Shown here piece after piece: positions 38,501 through 52,048 of a stretch of DNA of 64,000 bases. Location: positions 372,001 to 436,000 of the forward strand of contig PQWQ01000018.1 in the NCBI GenBank assembly GCA_002943765.1, given 5' to 3'. Numbering within the stretch: position 1 is the stretch's first letter; each line of letters opens with the position of its first letter. The position numbers were made by a program, and so were the translations under genes. The DNA comes from Psoroptes ovis (lineage: Eukaryota; Arthropoda; Arachnida; Sarcoptiformes; Psoroptidae). Under the pieces are notes generated by a model that saw nothing but the letters and a program-made list of their open reading frames with translations, ran no database searches and was not told the DNA's origin.

Positions 38501-39678
38501 AGAATTGAGAAATAAAATCAATGGATAAATGAATAAATTAACAAATAAATGAACAGAACATACCGTTTGTCGAAGATGAGTTATGTTGGAACCACCGCGA
38601 CCAATAATGGCACCGGCATCCTGTTTGTCATGATGAGAAAAATTGTTCATTTAAAATTTAAGAACGAAAATGACAAAAAAAATTCAATTTTCAAGTCATA
38701 TTTATACGCAACGATTTGGGAAAAAAAATTTCAAAAAGGTTTTTTCTAGAATCATAATCAATTTCTTAAACAATTATTTGCTTTTGGACATAATTATATA
38801 AGGAATAATGCTGCTACTGCTACTGTTGTCGCAAATAATTCATTAAAAATTGTACCTGATGACCAGTTTTTTTCTGACGCCTACTCACTATTAGCGTAAT
38901 TTTGGTATTTTTTTTTTTTTTTTTTTTCATAAGACAAAAAACCATTATCATCACGAACAAAAACAAATAAAATAATTGATTCTATTAATTATTTTTCCCA
39001 TATTATCACCATGATTTATCAGTTGAAATAATCAAATTAAATACTTACACGACTAGAGACTAGAAAACGTACTTCCATAGTAATATTATTATTATTATTT
39101 TGTTGTTTTATATTTGATGAAAGATAAGAAGATGAATTATTATTATTAATATTGTTATTATTATCTTGTTTCAATGTTGTTGTTGATTTTGGTTGAATGG
39201 TGACTTTAATATTATTATTATTATTATTGTTATCGCTATTAATGTTAATATCACTACTACTATCGGATGAACTTATTATGCGTAAACGTTTACGTTTTGG
39301 TCCATCATTGTTATCATCATTATTATGGTCATCGTCAGTGTCAGTATTATCTTCAACTTTAATATTACTTTTTTTATTATCATTATTTTGATTATTTGAA
39401 TCTGTATTTTGTTGATTGAATAATGATGATGATGATGATGATGCATTAAATGAATTTTGTGATTTACATATTAAATTATCAAAACTACTATCATCATTAT
39501 CATTTGAAATTAATACTTTCAAATTTTCTCTATTTTGATCAAATTCTTTTCCGTTTTTATTGTTATTATAACGATATTCGTATTCGTTATCAATGATGCT
39601 GCTGCTATTAGTATTATTATTATTATTTGGGTCGTTTTTGGTTTGACAAAAACTGTCATAAACATCGTCTTCAGACAT
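35502..39678 (-). CDS. HNRNPK: hnRNP K orthologue (bancal-like) with three KH domains
   Basis: RNA- and ssDNA-binding protein that prefers poly(C), acting in nuclear RNA processing and translation control. Eight coding exons in gene order: 39678-39049, 38620-38564, 37575-37532, 37310-37199, 37111-36821, 36727-35971, 35909-35794, 35723-35502; all phases agree and give 742 residues if the TGA at 35504-35502 is the end. KH1 (EVRFLVSSR, DAGAIIGRGGSNITHLRQT), KH2 (CEIRLLLHTSHAGGLIGKGG, then YSECCPQSTERV, PIKGPNQLYNP) and KH3 (VVGAIIGRGGNRIKEIR) all keep the GxxG loop. The ECCPxSTxRV and PIKG segments are specific to hnRNP K as against PCBPs. A 200-residue acidic and Asn/Ser-rich N-terminus with PKRKRLR, a likely nuclear signal, and a His/Pro/Gly/Ala-rich linker between KH2 and KH3 separate the domains. 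In-frame stops just upstream fix the start Met. Confidence 0.93.
35971..36727 (-). CDS. hnRNP K exon 6: end of KH2 and long linker
   Basis: Completes KH2 (ETKAGIKVYSECCPQSTERV and AITGPIEIIQNALGIILNLI), then PIKGPNQLYNPANFDPF, the conserved segment after KH2 in hnRNP K. A linker follows with Gly/Tyr, His, Pro and an Ala run of about nine residues, in the place of the RGG/KI region of the vertebrate protein. Ends at ACA-G|GTGAGT. Confidence 0.9.
39049..39678 (-). CDS. hnRNP K exon 1: acidic low-complexity N-terminus and start of KH1
   Basis: 210 codons ending in phase 0 at CGT|GTAAGT. The exon is dominated by Asn, Asp and Ser runs; a basic PKRKRLR stretch is a likely nuclear localisation signal. 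The last residues, MEVRFLVSSR, are the first strand of KH1. The acceptor TTTCAG|G at 39697 would give an 18-base leader with TAA and TGA in frame before the ATG. Confidence 0.88.
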
Positions 39679-40087
39679 AATTTTTCATTAGTTCTCCTGA
39701 AACCACTTTAACCAGACACAACTCCTTAGTCAACTTTGTTGCTGTTTCTACTATTATTGCTTTGGCTGTTGTTGCTGTTGTTACCAACCGATAAGATTTA
39801 ATTTTAATTAAAAATAAAATGAAAAATGCACCGAAAAAATTCTCGAAAATTGATAATGAATCGTAATAATAGTGTTAATGATTGATCAAACAAAACAGAA
39901 TCTAAATTTAAATATGAGAATGAGAAAAAATGACAAGAATTATAAAAATGTACCGAATAACAATACGATATCAAAAATCAAACAATGAAAAATGAAATTA
40001 ATTAAAAAAAAACGAAATAATTCATATGAATTGAATTAATTATTAACCAATACAGTACAACATATGTAATATATAGAGCAACTTACC
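39679..40087 (-). other. Probable hnRNP K 5' untranslated exon junction
   Basis: A strong acceptor (TTTCAG|GAGAAC, exon base 39696) and a strong donor (AAATG|GTAAGT, last exon base 40087) frame a 391-bp intron just upstream of the start codon. The exon upstream of 40087 would be untranslated. Its start is not defined; promoter-like sequence lies near 41230-41310. Confidence 0.5.
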
Positions 40088-41229
40088 ATTTATATTTGAA
40101 TTAAATTTAGAATTGGTTCTCTATTATATTTATTTATCAAATTAAATTAAAATGAACCGAATTAAATGCCAAAATATTGTTCCAATATTTTATTAGTTTC
40201 GATTGTTGAACTTTTTATTTCCGATTATTATTATCAGTAATTTCATTCATTATTACTATTTGAATTATTTCGTAATTCTCGATATTTATTATTGTTATTA
40301 TTAATTTAAAAATATTAGTGCATTTCAAACACACACACACACGCAATGATTGAAAAATTTGATACAATATTGTTATTATTATTATTATTTTATTTAATCC
40401 AAGTAGTTATCTTTGAATTGAAAAAAAAAAGAAAAAAAATTAATAAAAACTTTTCAAATGAAATAGATAAATTCACTAATAAATAATAGCAATAGATAAT
40501 AAATAATGATATTATGATTATTGAAAAAATGACAAAACTTTAAGTAAACTTAATTATCACAAAATCATTTAAAATTCTCACAAAGATAGAGATTCATATT
40601 GTTTTGAATTGAATTTTTCACTTTAATTTAATATGAAAAGATAAATAAATAAATATCTTAAATGGACAAAAATAGATAAAAATATCAGTGAAAAAAAAAT
40701 GAGACATGAAACAATTTTCAATTATATTTCACAATAAGTAAAGATAAATAAATAATTGATGAATTTTGTTTTTGAATTCTTTATTTATTTTGTTCCACAT
40801 TTATTTATCACTATTGTTTGTCTTTAGCTGGTACTTACGTTCATTTATTTATAAATGTTTATTTATTTATTAATAATAACATTTATATTTATTTTCAATT
40901 TTCATTCATTTATTATTCGATTATTATCATTACGATTGTATCATTCGTTCGTGAGAGAATAAAAAGTAGAAATTAAACAAACAAGAAGCAAGAATTATTC
41001 ATTTATTGTTACGTTTCAAATCGCAAATGATAATAATTCATTTTTTTTTCTCGGTAAATTTTTTAATTAAATTTTTTTTTTAATTGAATTTGATATGTGT
41101 ATTTCATACCAATTTCTTTTTTAATTTTTATTATTAACGATCGAAAATTATTGAAAAAATGTCAAATGAAACTTTTTTGTTTTGTTTTTTTGGAAACAAC
41201 TTCAAATGTCAAAAATTTTCGAATTTCAC

Positions 41230-41312
41230 CCGTGACAAAGTAGCCGATACGCCCGATAAACAAACAATCGATTGTTCATGTTTTAACGATCGATTTCGCA
41301 CGGTATCGATGT
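41230..41312. promoter_or_regulatory. Candidate promoter upstream of hnRNP K, possibly bidirectional
   Basis: A CpG-containing island in AT-rich DNA. It has a 14-bp palindrome AACAATCGATTGTT (41263-41276), an AACGATCGATTT run, and GGTATCGATG at about 41302-41311, close to the TATCGATA core of the arthropod DRE element. Splice-donor-like sites on the plus strand at 41413 (GAG|GTAAGA) and 41462 (GAG|GTGAGT) just beyond it could belong to a divergent transcript. Assignment is inference. Confidence 0.35.
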
Positions 41313-44300
41313 ATCAATGTCTTTCCTTTTTTTGAATTTTTTTGGCGGAAATTTTTTTCAAAATTTGAAAACAAAACAAATTCAAGAATCAAGGAATCAA
41401 AAGAGAATCGAGGTAAGAAATGAGCGAATCGAGTGAATCAAGAGAGAATCTTCTAATAAGAGGTGAGTGAATCGAAAAATTTCGGTAAGTAAAAGTCAAA
41501 ATTTGAAAATTTGGCAACAAACGATCGGATAAATTTGATTGATTTCATTTAAAAATTAAGGAGTCCACTGTGTATCGACCGAATGAATCAAAATTTAAAT
41601 CGAAATTAGAAAAAAATCAGAGATTTATTATGATTCAGTGAAGTGAAACATCTTTCATTCCTTATTAATTCGTGTGGATATGTTGGTCTTAAAGGGTGAT
41701 TTATTGGCTACAAAGAGTGGGAGAAAAAACCACATCAAAAAATATGAAACAAAGCAAACTCCAGTATTGTTGTTATCAATGAGTTCAATTTTCAAGTAAA
41801 AAATAATAATCAAATGAAATGAATATCAAATTATGGTAATTATATTCGCAGAATTGATAATAATAATAATTACTAATGAATGAATGATAAATGGAAAATA
41901 ATAAAAGTGAAATTCATATTTACATTCCATGAATTCAACATCATTCCATTCATTAGTTCATTTTTTCCTAAAATTTTATTGAATAATTACAAATTCTAAT
42001 CATTTCTTTTCAATTTTTTTTTTCTTCAGAATCTGAAAACGACCACAAGTTGTTTGAAAATTTCAATGCTTAGCGATGGAAGAACTCTAAGAATTCTCGC
42101 CCAGAAACAAAGCATGTTTACTTTTGAATTTAATCATCATCATCATCATTGTTATTATCAATGAGAATGCAAATTAGACAAAGAATCATTCACAAAATTA
42201 ATAATGATACAATCATAAAATGATAATGATGATTTGAAACAGAACCTAAATTCAGGGAAGTAAAATGAAATGGAATGAAAATGAATAAATTATTTTCAAA
42301 TATTTCAAGAAGAAATATTATTAATATTATTATCATTCCAATCATATGATATGATATGATACATAATTGGTAAATTGAAATGATATGATGATGACAAAAG
42401 AATTTCATTTTTTTATTTGGGCCTCGTCTTCCATAACATCGTTTATGATTTTGAATGGAAATTATGTTTGAATTTCATCGGAATTCCATTTAAAATTACA
42501 CATCAAATGTATGTTTGAATTGGGTGAAAATGAATTCTGTCATCATCACCACTATCACCATCAACAGCAACAGCACAAACATTGCTGATGAAGAATGAAT
42601 GAAAATGTAAACAACATTTGACAAAATAAACGAGGAACAAAAATGTGAAACAAAAAATGAATAAATGAATAAAATGTCACGAATAAATGAATCATTATTA
42701 ATGAGAATATATATTAAATAATTGTACTTGATGTTAATATTGTAATGAAATTGATTTTATTCAATTCATTTTACCATAATAATTATTTCTGCTTTTTTAA
42801 TTTTCATTAATCGACCATTTTTTCACCAAAAATCAATGATCAAACGATGATGTTGATGATCAAATCATGGTAGAATGGAGCGAAAATCAAATATAAAATA
42901 TAATAGAAAGCTCTTGCCCTGAAGCAATTGTCAATCGAGAATTGAAAATTTTCATCGAGAATCAAATGAATATCTACAATCATGTAAATTGAAGAATCTA
43001 AGGAATAAATCAAAAATAAAAGAATTTCTTGAATCAAAAACAATGAATTACATCGATTAGTTTCGTTGTGATCGTCGTTATTTTAAGAATCGATGCACAT
43101 TAATATCATGATTTATACATAAATGATACATTGTTTGTGTTGGCTATTATCAAAATAGATCAAACATTATTATCATCTCCATCACCATCATCATCATCAT
43201 TTGTAATGATTTCACTCTATTCGACGTTCAACTTCGTGTATTTTCAGCACAAACAACCAGCCACTGATTCAAAGTATTCATTGATTCATTCATTTCATCG
43301 CATTCATTCATTCTAATTTCATTGATGGCTCCAAATGAATCTCTCTTGAGAAATGATATATTGATTTTCATTTTATTATTATTATTATTATTATCATCGT
43401 TATTAGTCTTTCATTCATTTCATTCATTCATTCATTTTTCTCTTATGGTTTCATGGATACCAGAAAAAAAAGAAAAATATTTGAAGAAAAAATAAATAAA
43501 TAAATTGATCATTGAAATGAATAAATGAATCAATGAATGAATGAATGGATGGAACAAAATGAAAATTCTTTCAAGATTTGAATGAATCATTCATTTATTT
43601 CATTATTATCATCGACATTATCATCCATTTTAATATGATGCACAATTATGATATTCATACACATAACAAAAATGGAAAATGAAATGAAATAATCAAGTCT
43701 AAAATGATATTATGTTATCATTATTATCACTATTATTATTATTGTTATCATTATCAATAGTAATCAACGAATAACAATGATAATAATAATTATTTCGATC
43801 CTTGATCATCTTGAAATATTTGATTAGAAAAATGATTTTTTGCTATTCTCATTTTTCTTGGTTATTTTTAGATAATTAAAATGATGAATTTGAAATTTAA
43901 TAATTAATTTGATTTCAAAATGTTAAAATGAATCGAAATCGATTCATTTCAACGATCATTATTTTGAAGGACAGAGTGGCAAAAAATCGTGTTGATTGGC
44001 CAACAATCAATCAAATCGGCTGCTGAAATTCTCGGAAAATTTTCAACATCTTAAACATGACCCATAAGATCAAATAAGATTCATTATTCATTGATTCACT
44101 CAATAAATTCCCGAGTATTCTTCCAATGGGCAAGTACCTTTGAATCATACGAGAAAAAATTCTTGTATTTTTCTCAAATGTTTCATTAATAATTAATTAA
44201 TCAAATTTTGTTTTATTTTATTTTACAGACTCGAACAAAAATACAAAATAACTTAATACAAACTAACTAAATGAAAGGATACATATAAATCCAGCCAGCA

Positions 44301-46701
44301 ATCAATCAATCAATCGACAGCTAATTGTAATATTGTAAATATTTATGATGATAATAATGATGAAAACTTGTTCACAAGAACCGAAAAAAAACGATTGAGA
44401 TATAAATAATCATCATGATGATCATAATCATCATCAATAATAATAATAATCATCATCATCATCAACACGATGAATTTAGTCGTCAATAATATATATGGCT
44501 AATCATAGTAACAATAATCAGAATCATTCATCATATTTGATCAATAATTGATCAATAATATAACACTATACAATGTTAATCATCTCAAGTATTCTCTTTC
44601 ATCAAATTTAATTGGAAATTTGTGTGTAACATTGAGTGATGATAATCAATCAATCAATCAATTTCTATCGAATTTCAGTAAAATCGAGAAAATGTATAAA
44701 TTGAATGAACGCAAATTCCGTAAAAACAAAATGTTCATTGAATTTTTATCCACATTCCGATGGAATCGCTACAACATTAAAAATAATGATGAATAATGAT
44801 AATAATAATTAATCCAGTAATGATTTCTGAATGGAATTCATAGAATTAAGACAAAATTTGTCCAAAATCTGAACAAAGACAAAAATGGCTTCAATGAATA
44901 CTGAAGAACAATGAATGAATTCACTTCATTTCATATAAAAATTCACTAATCTTTTAAAATTCCTTCATTCTTCAAGTATGATGTACAAAAATTTTGTAAA
45001 TTTTTTTTGTTTCAAACACAAATTCCACCACCACCACCACCACCATAGACACATGTTCAATCATATCGGTATTATCATTATTATCGTTATTCACTTCAAG
45101 TAAATGAATTTTATGGAATTGGTATTTTTATGAGAATCAAAAGCAGAATATTATGGAAAATTTTCATAATCATTGTTTCAACAGTATTGTTATGCAACTT
45201 TTAGAAGAATTCAATGGCAAAAGAGAATCAATGAATTACCAAGGATTTGATTTAAATCAAATCAAAAAAAATGTTCGGTGACTGAAGATGAATTGTGTTT
45301 GATTTGAAGAAATGGGCTTCAAATGAAATTCATCAAAAACAAGGAATTACAAATATTTTTGAATTGAATTGAATCAAAGATGAAAAAATGGAAAAATGAA
45401 AAAATAAGATTCAGGGATTAAGATCAATAAAAATATTTTGGAAATAGAATTGTGGAAATACAAGATTGGAACACACAACACTATGCCAAATACAATCAAT
45501 GTAATTTTGATTTTATTTTTTGGCAATGAATTGAACAATAACAAGAATTGAATTTGGTTGTATTTTGTCAATTTGTGGATATAAAACTTTTGACATAAGG
45601 ATGTTGTGAGATAACATTGGTCCAATTTTGTCAAATTCATTTTGATTTAGAATTTTATATGATTTCAAATTAATCGAAAAAGAATAAATGAATTTATATC
45701 ACCAAAATTAAGCGGAATCCTGAAACAAAAATCTTATTTCAATGAAATCAAACGAATTTCGGTCAAATGAAAATTAATTGAACTTGCTCATTGTATCGAA
45801 TCGTCAAACATCAATCGATACTGAAACAAGCAAACATATTTGTCTGAATCAAAACCAGAACAAATTAAAAAAAATTGACACAAATCCACCGAGTAATTCT
45901 TTTTTGACCGAAGATTAATTAAATTTAATTACAATTTACAACAGATAAAACAATTGTTTATGGTGACAAACATCACATAAATAGTCGAAAATGACCAAGA
46001 AAAATCCACAGATCTAAATATAAATGTACATTAAATAAATTAATGAATGAGAAAAAAAAACCAAATCAGCGGTGATGAAATTCCCGGAGAAAACCAAAAT
46101 AGATATTAAGGATTGCACAATGGACAACATGAACAATATGTGTGCAAAAAGCTTCGTCAAATGCTTCAATTCACATTTTTTCTGGTTTTTCTGGGTACAA
46201 TGGACTATTGTTCTGCTCGTATCTGTGCATCCAGTACACCGACAATCACACACGAACATGTTGAACAGATTAAATTCAAATCACGATTCATTATCAATGT
46301 GATTATGATTATCATCGAAGAATATATTGGGAAATATTATCTTCACTATGCTTAGCTCTGAAAACTTTTGTGTCCTTTTGTTCAAAGATTTTAAATTCTT
46401 CAGAGAATTTTTGTCATAAAGAACAATGAATGAATGAATGGAAAAATCATGAAAATAAATCATGGTCCAATGAATATAATGAGATAATTTTAAAAATTGA
46501 TGAAAAATAAGAGAAAAAATATGTCAAGAACACATTTATTTATCCGACCGAAACATATGGACCCAACGGAAATTCGGTTATGGCCAAGAATTCATCGAAT
46601 TCTTAATTCTTTTGGACTGAAATTTTTAAAAAAAAATTTCAACTCCAGAAGAATTTCAAACGAGAATTTCAAAGAATTCAAAGCTTAATTTAATGCCAAT
46701 G

Positions 46702-46726
46702 CACACACACACACACACACACACAC
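46702..46726. repeat. (CA)n microsatellite
   Basis: Twelve or so CA units in tandem, directly visible. Confidence 0.95.
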
Positions 46727-46958
46727 CATGCATGCACCCATACAAACATGGTCAGGCATTGATTTCATTGATGTCAAAATATTCTTAGAAAATATTTGGA
46801 AATATTCTTCGAATGAAAAATTCAATTTTTCAAATTTTTCAATTTCTGCTCTTGAATTTATTATTTTGAAAAAAAAAATTTCCAATTTTTGAAACTAATA
46901 AAAATGAGAATTTATTTCGAAATAAATAATAATAAAATCAAATAAATAAACAACTAAC

Positions 46959-47037
46959 CAGAACTGAGTACAATGCGATACAATGCACTACGATCATCGA
47001 TGTAATCAAATGAAATCAAAGCCAAATCAAGTGTGTG
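46959..47037 (-). CDS. Candidate isolated exon of unknown gene
   Basis: A 79-nt segment between a CATCAG acceptor and a TCTG|GTTAGT donor, open in one frame and reading HTLDLALISFDYIDDRSALY followed by RIVLSS. Its amino acid mix is less biased than the chance frames around it. I do not recognise the family. No partner exon is found with matching phase, so this may be chance or a remnant. Confidence 0.22.
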
Positions 47038-50000
47038 CTGATGCAAGTGTATGTTGCAGCAACAACAACAACAACAACAACATCGAAAATAATGATAATC
47101 TGATCATCATTATTTGTTCGGATGATGCACCAGCACACTTACTTTAGCATACTTGATTCATTGTTTCAAAAAAAAAAAAAAAAAAAGGAATCGAAGAAAA
47201 TTTCTTCGGAAAAACAAGGAATATCCATTCAACCAGCCAACCAACCATTCGATATATTCAATTAATAAGGAATCAAATGTTTGCCATGTCACGAATTATT
47301 TTTTTTTTCCTTTGTTTTGATCAAACATCTCATTATTATTATTAGTATTACTATTAGGTATTATTGTTCTTGTTATCACTATTCCTATGGAAGAATAATG
47401 AAATGAAATTCTTCTCCGTTTTCCGTAATGAATTCTTTGTTCAAAAAAACTTGTAAGGAAACAAGAATTTCATTATTTTTTCTGATTTCATTGAATTACA
47501 TTTAGAATGGAATTACAATGAATTTTCAATGGAATTTCAACGTTTTTTCTTTATTTGATTTTTTTTTCACTTTTACTTTTTAGAATCAAAAACAAAATCA
47601 AATCAAATTCCATTCACAGAATTTTATTTGAGTATTTGTACAGATTCTGTTAACACAGAAATTAGCTTTCTCTCTGTCACTATTCAATGAAGAAAGAATA
47701 TGATTATTGAGTGATTCTACTTTTATGATTTGTAATGATGAAATTCATTGAATTTTTGGTGGAATGAAACTTCACATTGGCTCTAAATTGATCGATTGAA
47801 CTAATCATAAATAAACTACCGAATTATTCACTTAATTTTGCATTCAATTTCAACTGATTATCACTGCAATCTTAGCATTTTTGATAATTATTCATAATTA
47901 GGAAAAAATTGGTCTGAAATTACATAGAATCACAGAGAAGATTCTCCTAGAGTTTTAGGACCTGAACAATCTAGGCAAAAATCTTGATTTATTCATTTGA
48001 GTGATTTATCAATTGATTTAAAAGTGCGAAGAATTAGAAACTGTGAGAAACCGAAATCAATCATTGAATTTCTGCGAAAGAATCCAAGAATCCAAAAAAC
48101 TCAAAAATCAAAAACAGAAACGAAACGTTTGATGCCTGTAACACAAATTATTATTGGCAATTTTTTTCTCATTAATTAATCCAAAATGAATTCGGTACAA
48201 TTTGTCAAAATATTTTCTCGGGAATTTATCGGGAATTTCTACTTAAAAAAGTACAGAATTCAAAATTGAAATTCATTCATTTATTTTACTAGACAAAATG
48301 CCCCGATTCATAGGATTTCTTCGATAAAAATTAGTAATTATTTCTTCATTAAGCGAAATGTTTTAATTAGGAAAAAAAATCAAAAATATTTTGTCAAATA
48401 TTCAATGAAAATACTAATAATCAGAGGAAGAATTTCGAGTGAAACAACAAAATTCTACGAATTAAAAAAACAAAAATGTTTCAAATGAAATGAAAATGGA
48501 AATTGTCATTGATTTGACTGATTTCAAATCAATGGTCTACTCCCAAATAACAAGAAATTAATAAACCTCCTGGTACATAAAGGATTAGCGAGAAAAAAAT
48601 TCAAAAAATTCGGGAAATTCAATTGAAATCACAAATAAACTATGAGCTGAACTACAAACATCAGTCAATTCGAAATTTTTTCAGCAATTAACAAATTAAT
48701 TGCAATTATTCGTAATTATTTTTTCTTTTCTCTCTCTTTTGCGCTCTCTCCTACATTTGAATTGCAATTAAAATTCAATTTTTCCCATTTATTTCTTCCT
48801 ATTCGACATTCTTTTTTCATTCCATTCAGCAATCACCAGTCATTTTAATTGGTGCTACCATCAAAAATCATTTCATTGACAATTTCCCATGATAATTAAT
48901 TAATTTTTTCAAATTATTGAAATTCGTGTTACAGGAAATTTTTCGTAGAATTTTGAAAAAAAGGATTTTTTTTCAAAAAAAAAAAATTGCCGAAAATCGG
49001 AATTTTTCCAGTTTTCAATGGTAAACAAACATGGATGAAGTGGGAAAAAACAAATTAATTCTTATTTTTCAATGATCTTCAATTCTGATTCGAATTATTT
49101 GAATTTTAAAATTTAAATTCCAATCAAAATTGATTTAAATTCGAGCAATCAATTGATCGGTTTTTTGAAAATGATTCAAAATGATCATTTTCTTTGAAAA
49201 TATTCATTGATTAATTAATCGATTTGATTTGAATCGTGTTGTTTGAATTTGAATGCTAGCATATTCAATTCAATGGCACGATCTCTCGGATCGTAGTGAA
49301 TTGTTGTCATTGATTTCTTTTTGCACAAAATTTTAGGCAAAATTTCAAATATATATGTCATCACCATAGAAAATAATTATCGAATCATTTGTGAATAATG
49401 ACAGAAGAATAGAAGAGAATTTTGCCAAACAAAATCTGAATAATTTAATACCATGTAATGTCAATGAGAATGTTAATCATTACGAACAGTAAGGTTTGAA
49501 ATTGTGCGCTTGGTTCTTGGTGAATTCCTGGAGAATTTTCAGTTTTTTTTCGAAGAATCTTTGAAAAGAATTTCACTCGAAAAAAATCGATATTTTTCAA
49601 AAATGTTTTGTGTTTACATTTTTCATGCAATTTCAATATTGAATATTCTCTCTGTAAACAACGAATAGGTGAAAATGAAGTGATAATTGAACTGAATTGT
49701 GTTAATTAACCTTTAATCGATCAAAATCTTGATCTTTAAACACGCAATATTCGAATACCGAATGCCATGGCTCTCAAGTAAACTCGGGCTTTTTGACTAA
49801 TTTATAAAATTTTACCGGTCCAAAAAAAAATATGTCCAAGTCTTGTCAAATATAGCCATTGACATAAGCATCATCGCATCATTCTGTCATTTTATCATTT
49901 TAATTTGGAAAAGACATTATTTCTCCGCGGTGCTTATGAAGCGCCTGACGAATGCAAAGCACTCGTGATACAAGCATGCTAATGAACCTTATTATCATTT

Positions 50001-51089
50001 GGTTCTTGCATTCGTTGCAAAATATTATTTCCTCAAACATTCAAACCTTACAAACAAAAATAAAAAATCAATTTATCTACTTTGATGGGAACATAATTTG
50101 ATAGGAAAATAAGAAGATACACAAATTGTCAAACATATATTGATCGATTGATTATTGTCATTAATTGTTTCCATTATTATTATTATTATTATCATCGTTT
50201 GACAAACAAGATAAATTGATCAAAATTGAAATGATAATGGAGGAAATGGCATTTTCCTGTGTTGTGTTTGTGTACCTTTTCACAGAATGTTTTACAGGGA
50301 AAATGTTTTTTGGGAGAGAAAATTTGAACATTTTATGGCAGTTTAATACGAATTCATTCATTCACTCAAAGGTATGATTCTTCGAAATTAAATTGGCCAT
50401 TGTGCGCCCAAAGAATGCATATTTTTCATCAAAATTGAACGAATTATTGTTGATATTGTTTCGGAAAACATCAAACATCGAACAACAATTTTCCAATTAC
50501 ATCAACAACAACAGCAATATTGGTAAATAATTTCGATGAAATTGAAGCCCATCAAAGAACCAATAAATTATCAAACATAGAATTATGGTTAATTCTCGTC
50601 ATTCAATTGATAAATGGCTACTTTTTCTCCGAAAATTTCAAGCAGGTAAAAATAAGAATAACTTGAAAATACTTGCGCTGATCGAATGATGAATGGCAAT
50701 TTGATCATAGGACCACATAGCAGAGTAATATGTGTGTATTGTGAGAGTAATTCTTCATCGAAATGAATCATTGAAAATGTATGGAAATTTAAAATTAAAA
50801 AAAAACGAGAATTCTGACATGGAAATAAATAAATAAATAATTGAAAAACAATTTAAAGAATCCATAAAAATTTCGAAATTATCGAAAATTGTTCAATAGA
50901 AATACAACACAAATTGAACAAGAATTGAAAAATGTTCATTTCATTCTTATTGTATTGCTGCTAGTGCTGTTTTGTGTATTTGAAAGCAAGGAAAAAATGA
51001 TTAAATTTTCCCTATTTTTCCTTGATCAAAAACGATCAACAAATAAATGGAGCTGCTGGTGGTGGATAATATTCTTAAATTGAATATTA

Positions 51090-51167
51090 GGGCTGTCCGA
51101 GAAGTTTTGGCTGATTTTCAATGAGAGTTTTTAATTGTTTCGGCAGGAACGAACTTACCGGACAGCC
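51090..51167 (+). repeat. Short hairpin repeat, copy 4
   Basis: Begins GGGCTGTCCGAGAAGTTTTG, box CTGATTTTCA, ends GAACTTACCGGACAGCC. The change to CTGTCC at the left is matched by GGACAG at the right, so the pairing is kept. Confidence 0.72.
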
Positions 51168-51973
51168 AAATGTTTCGATGTACAAAATTGATATTTTGAG
51201 AATAATAAAATTGTATTTTGATCTGCTCTATAATTCAATGTTCAATTGAATGTTTACAAAAAAGTGTGTTTACGAGGATTTATTTGTTTATTATTAAATA
51301 GAGGAAAAAAAAAAATACAAATAAATTCTTAAATTCTGGATGAAATATTCTGAATCAAATAGTGAAGTAAGTTAAGCTTCAATGAAGCACAGAGAATTTC
51401 AATTTTCTTAAATTTTTGTTTACGAATGTTTTTGATTTGTGATTAACAGAATTTAATATAAATTTCAAAAAAAAAACAGAATTTTGTTATTTTCAATCAA
51501 AATAATCGAAATAAAAAATTAAAAATAAATCAATTTAATCGAAATTTTAAACGTAATTTATATAGGAAGAAAAAAGAAATTAATCAATCAATTGATCAAT
51601 TAATAATATGTTCTAATGATAATATGCTTAATAATAGTATTAATCAATCAATGATTTTGGACAGAGCAAAATCGAAACCAATTTCAAATGAAATTGTCAT
51701 TATAATCACCGTTCAAATTAACCAGCGAATCAAGAATCGAGATTTGATTTGTGATTGCTTTGCAATCAGAATTCCATTTTATTCTAATTGAATTCTGTGT
51801 GCGAAATATGCTTTTACCAATAAATTAATTTAATCTTTGTACAAAAAGATTAAATATTAGAGCAAATTAATAATTCAGATTAATAATAATTGAAATAAGA
51901 AAATATGGTATCGATTCCATATTTTTATTTACTTAATCTCGAACAAGAGTGACAAAATAAAATGTGAAATGTT

Positions 51974-52048
51974 GTTGTCCAAGAAAATTGCGCCCATTTT
52001 TCGATAGGCATTTCGATGACTAGATGCCTAAGAAGTTATTGGACAACC
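51974..52048 (+). repeat. Short hairpin repeat, copy 5
   Basis: Begins GTTGTCCAAGAAAATTG and ends AAGTTATTGGACAACC. A divergent copy with conserved ends. Confidence 0.6.

Larger units (their letters stand above)
40088..46958. other. Gene-poor AT-rich region, part 1
   Basis: Apart from the promoter-like block at 41.2 kb there are only triplet and AT repeats, for example an ATT run at about 43374-43394 and ATC/CAT runs near 44430-44470. A good plus-strand acceptor (TTATTTTACAG at 44228) is followed by a short CAA-rich stretch, and a 64-codon ORF with a signal-like start lies at 46161-46355. No gene is assigned. Confidence 0.45.

Noticed and set aside
44548..44796. 82-codon ORF, Asn/Lys/Ser-rich
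   Set aside because: Begins at a TTG with stops just upstream, and the first in-frame Met is well inside; its composition matches chance frames in this DNA.
49948..50015. Inverted repeat ACGAATGCAA / TTGCATTCGT as a hairpin RNA
   Set aside because: Arms of only ten bases 48 bases apart; expected by chance several times in a window this long.
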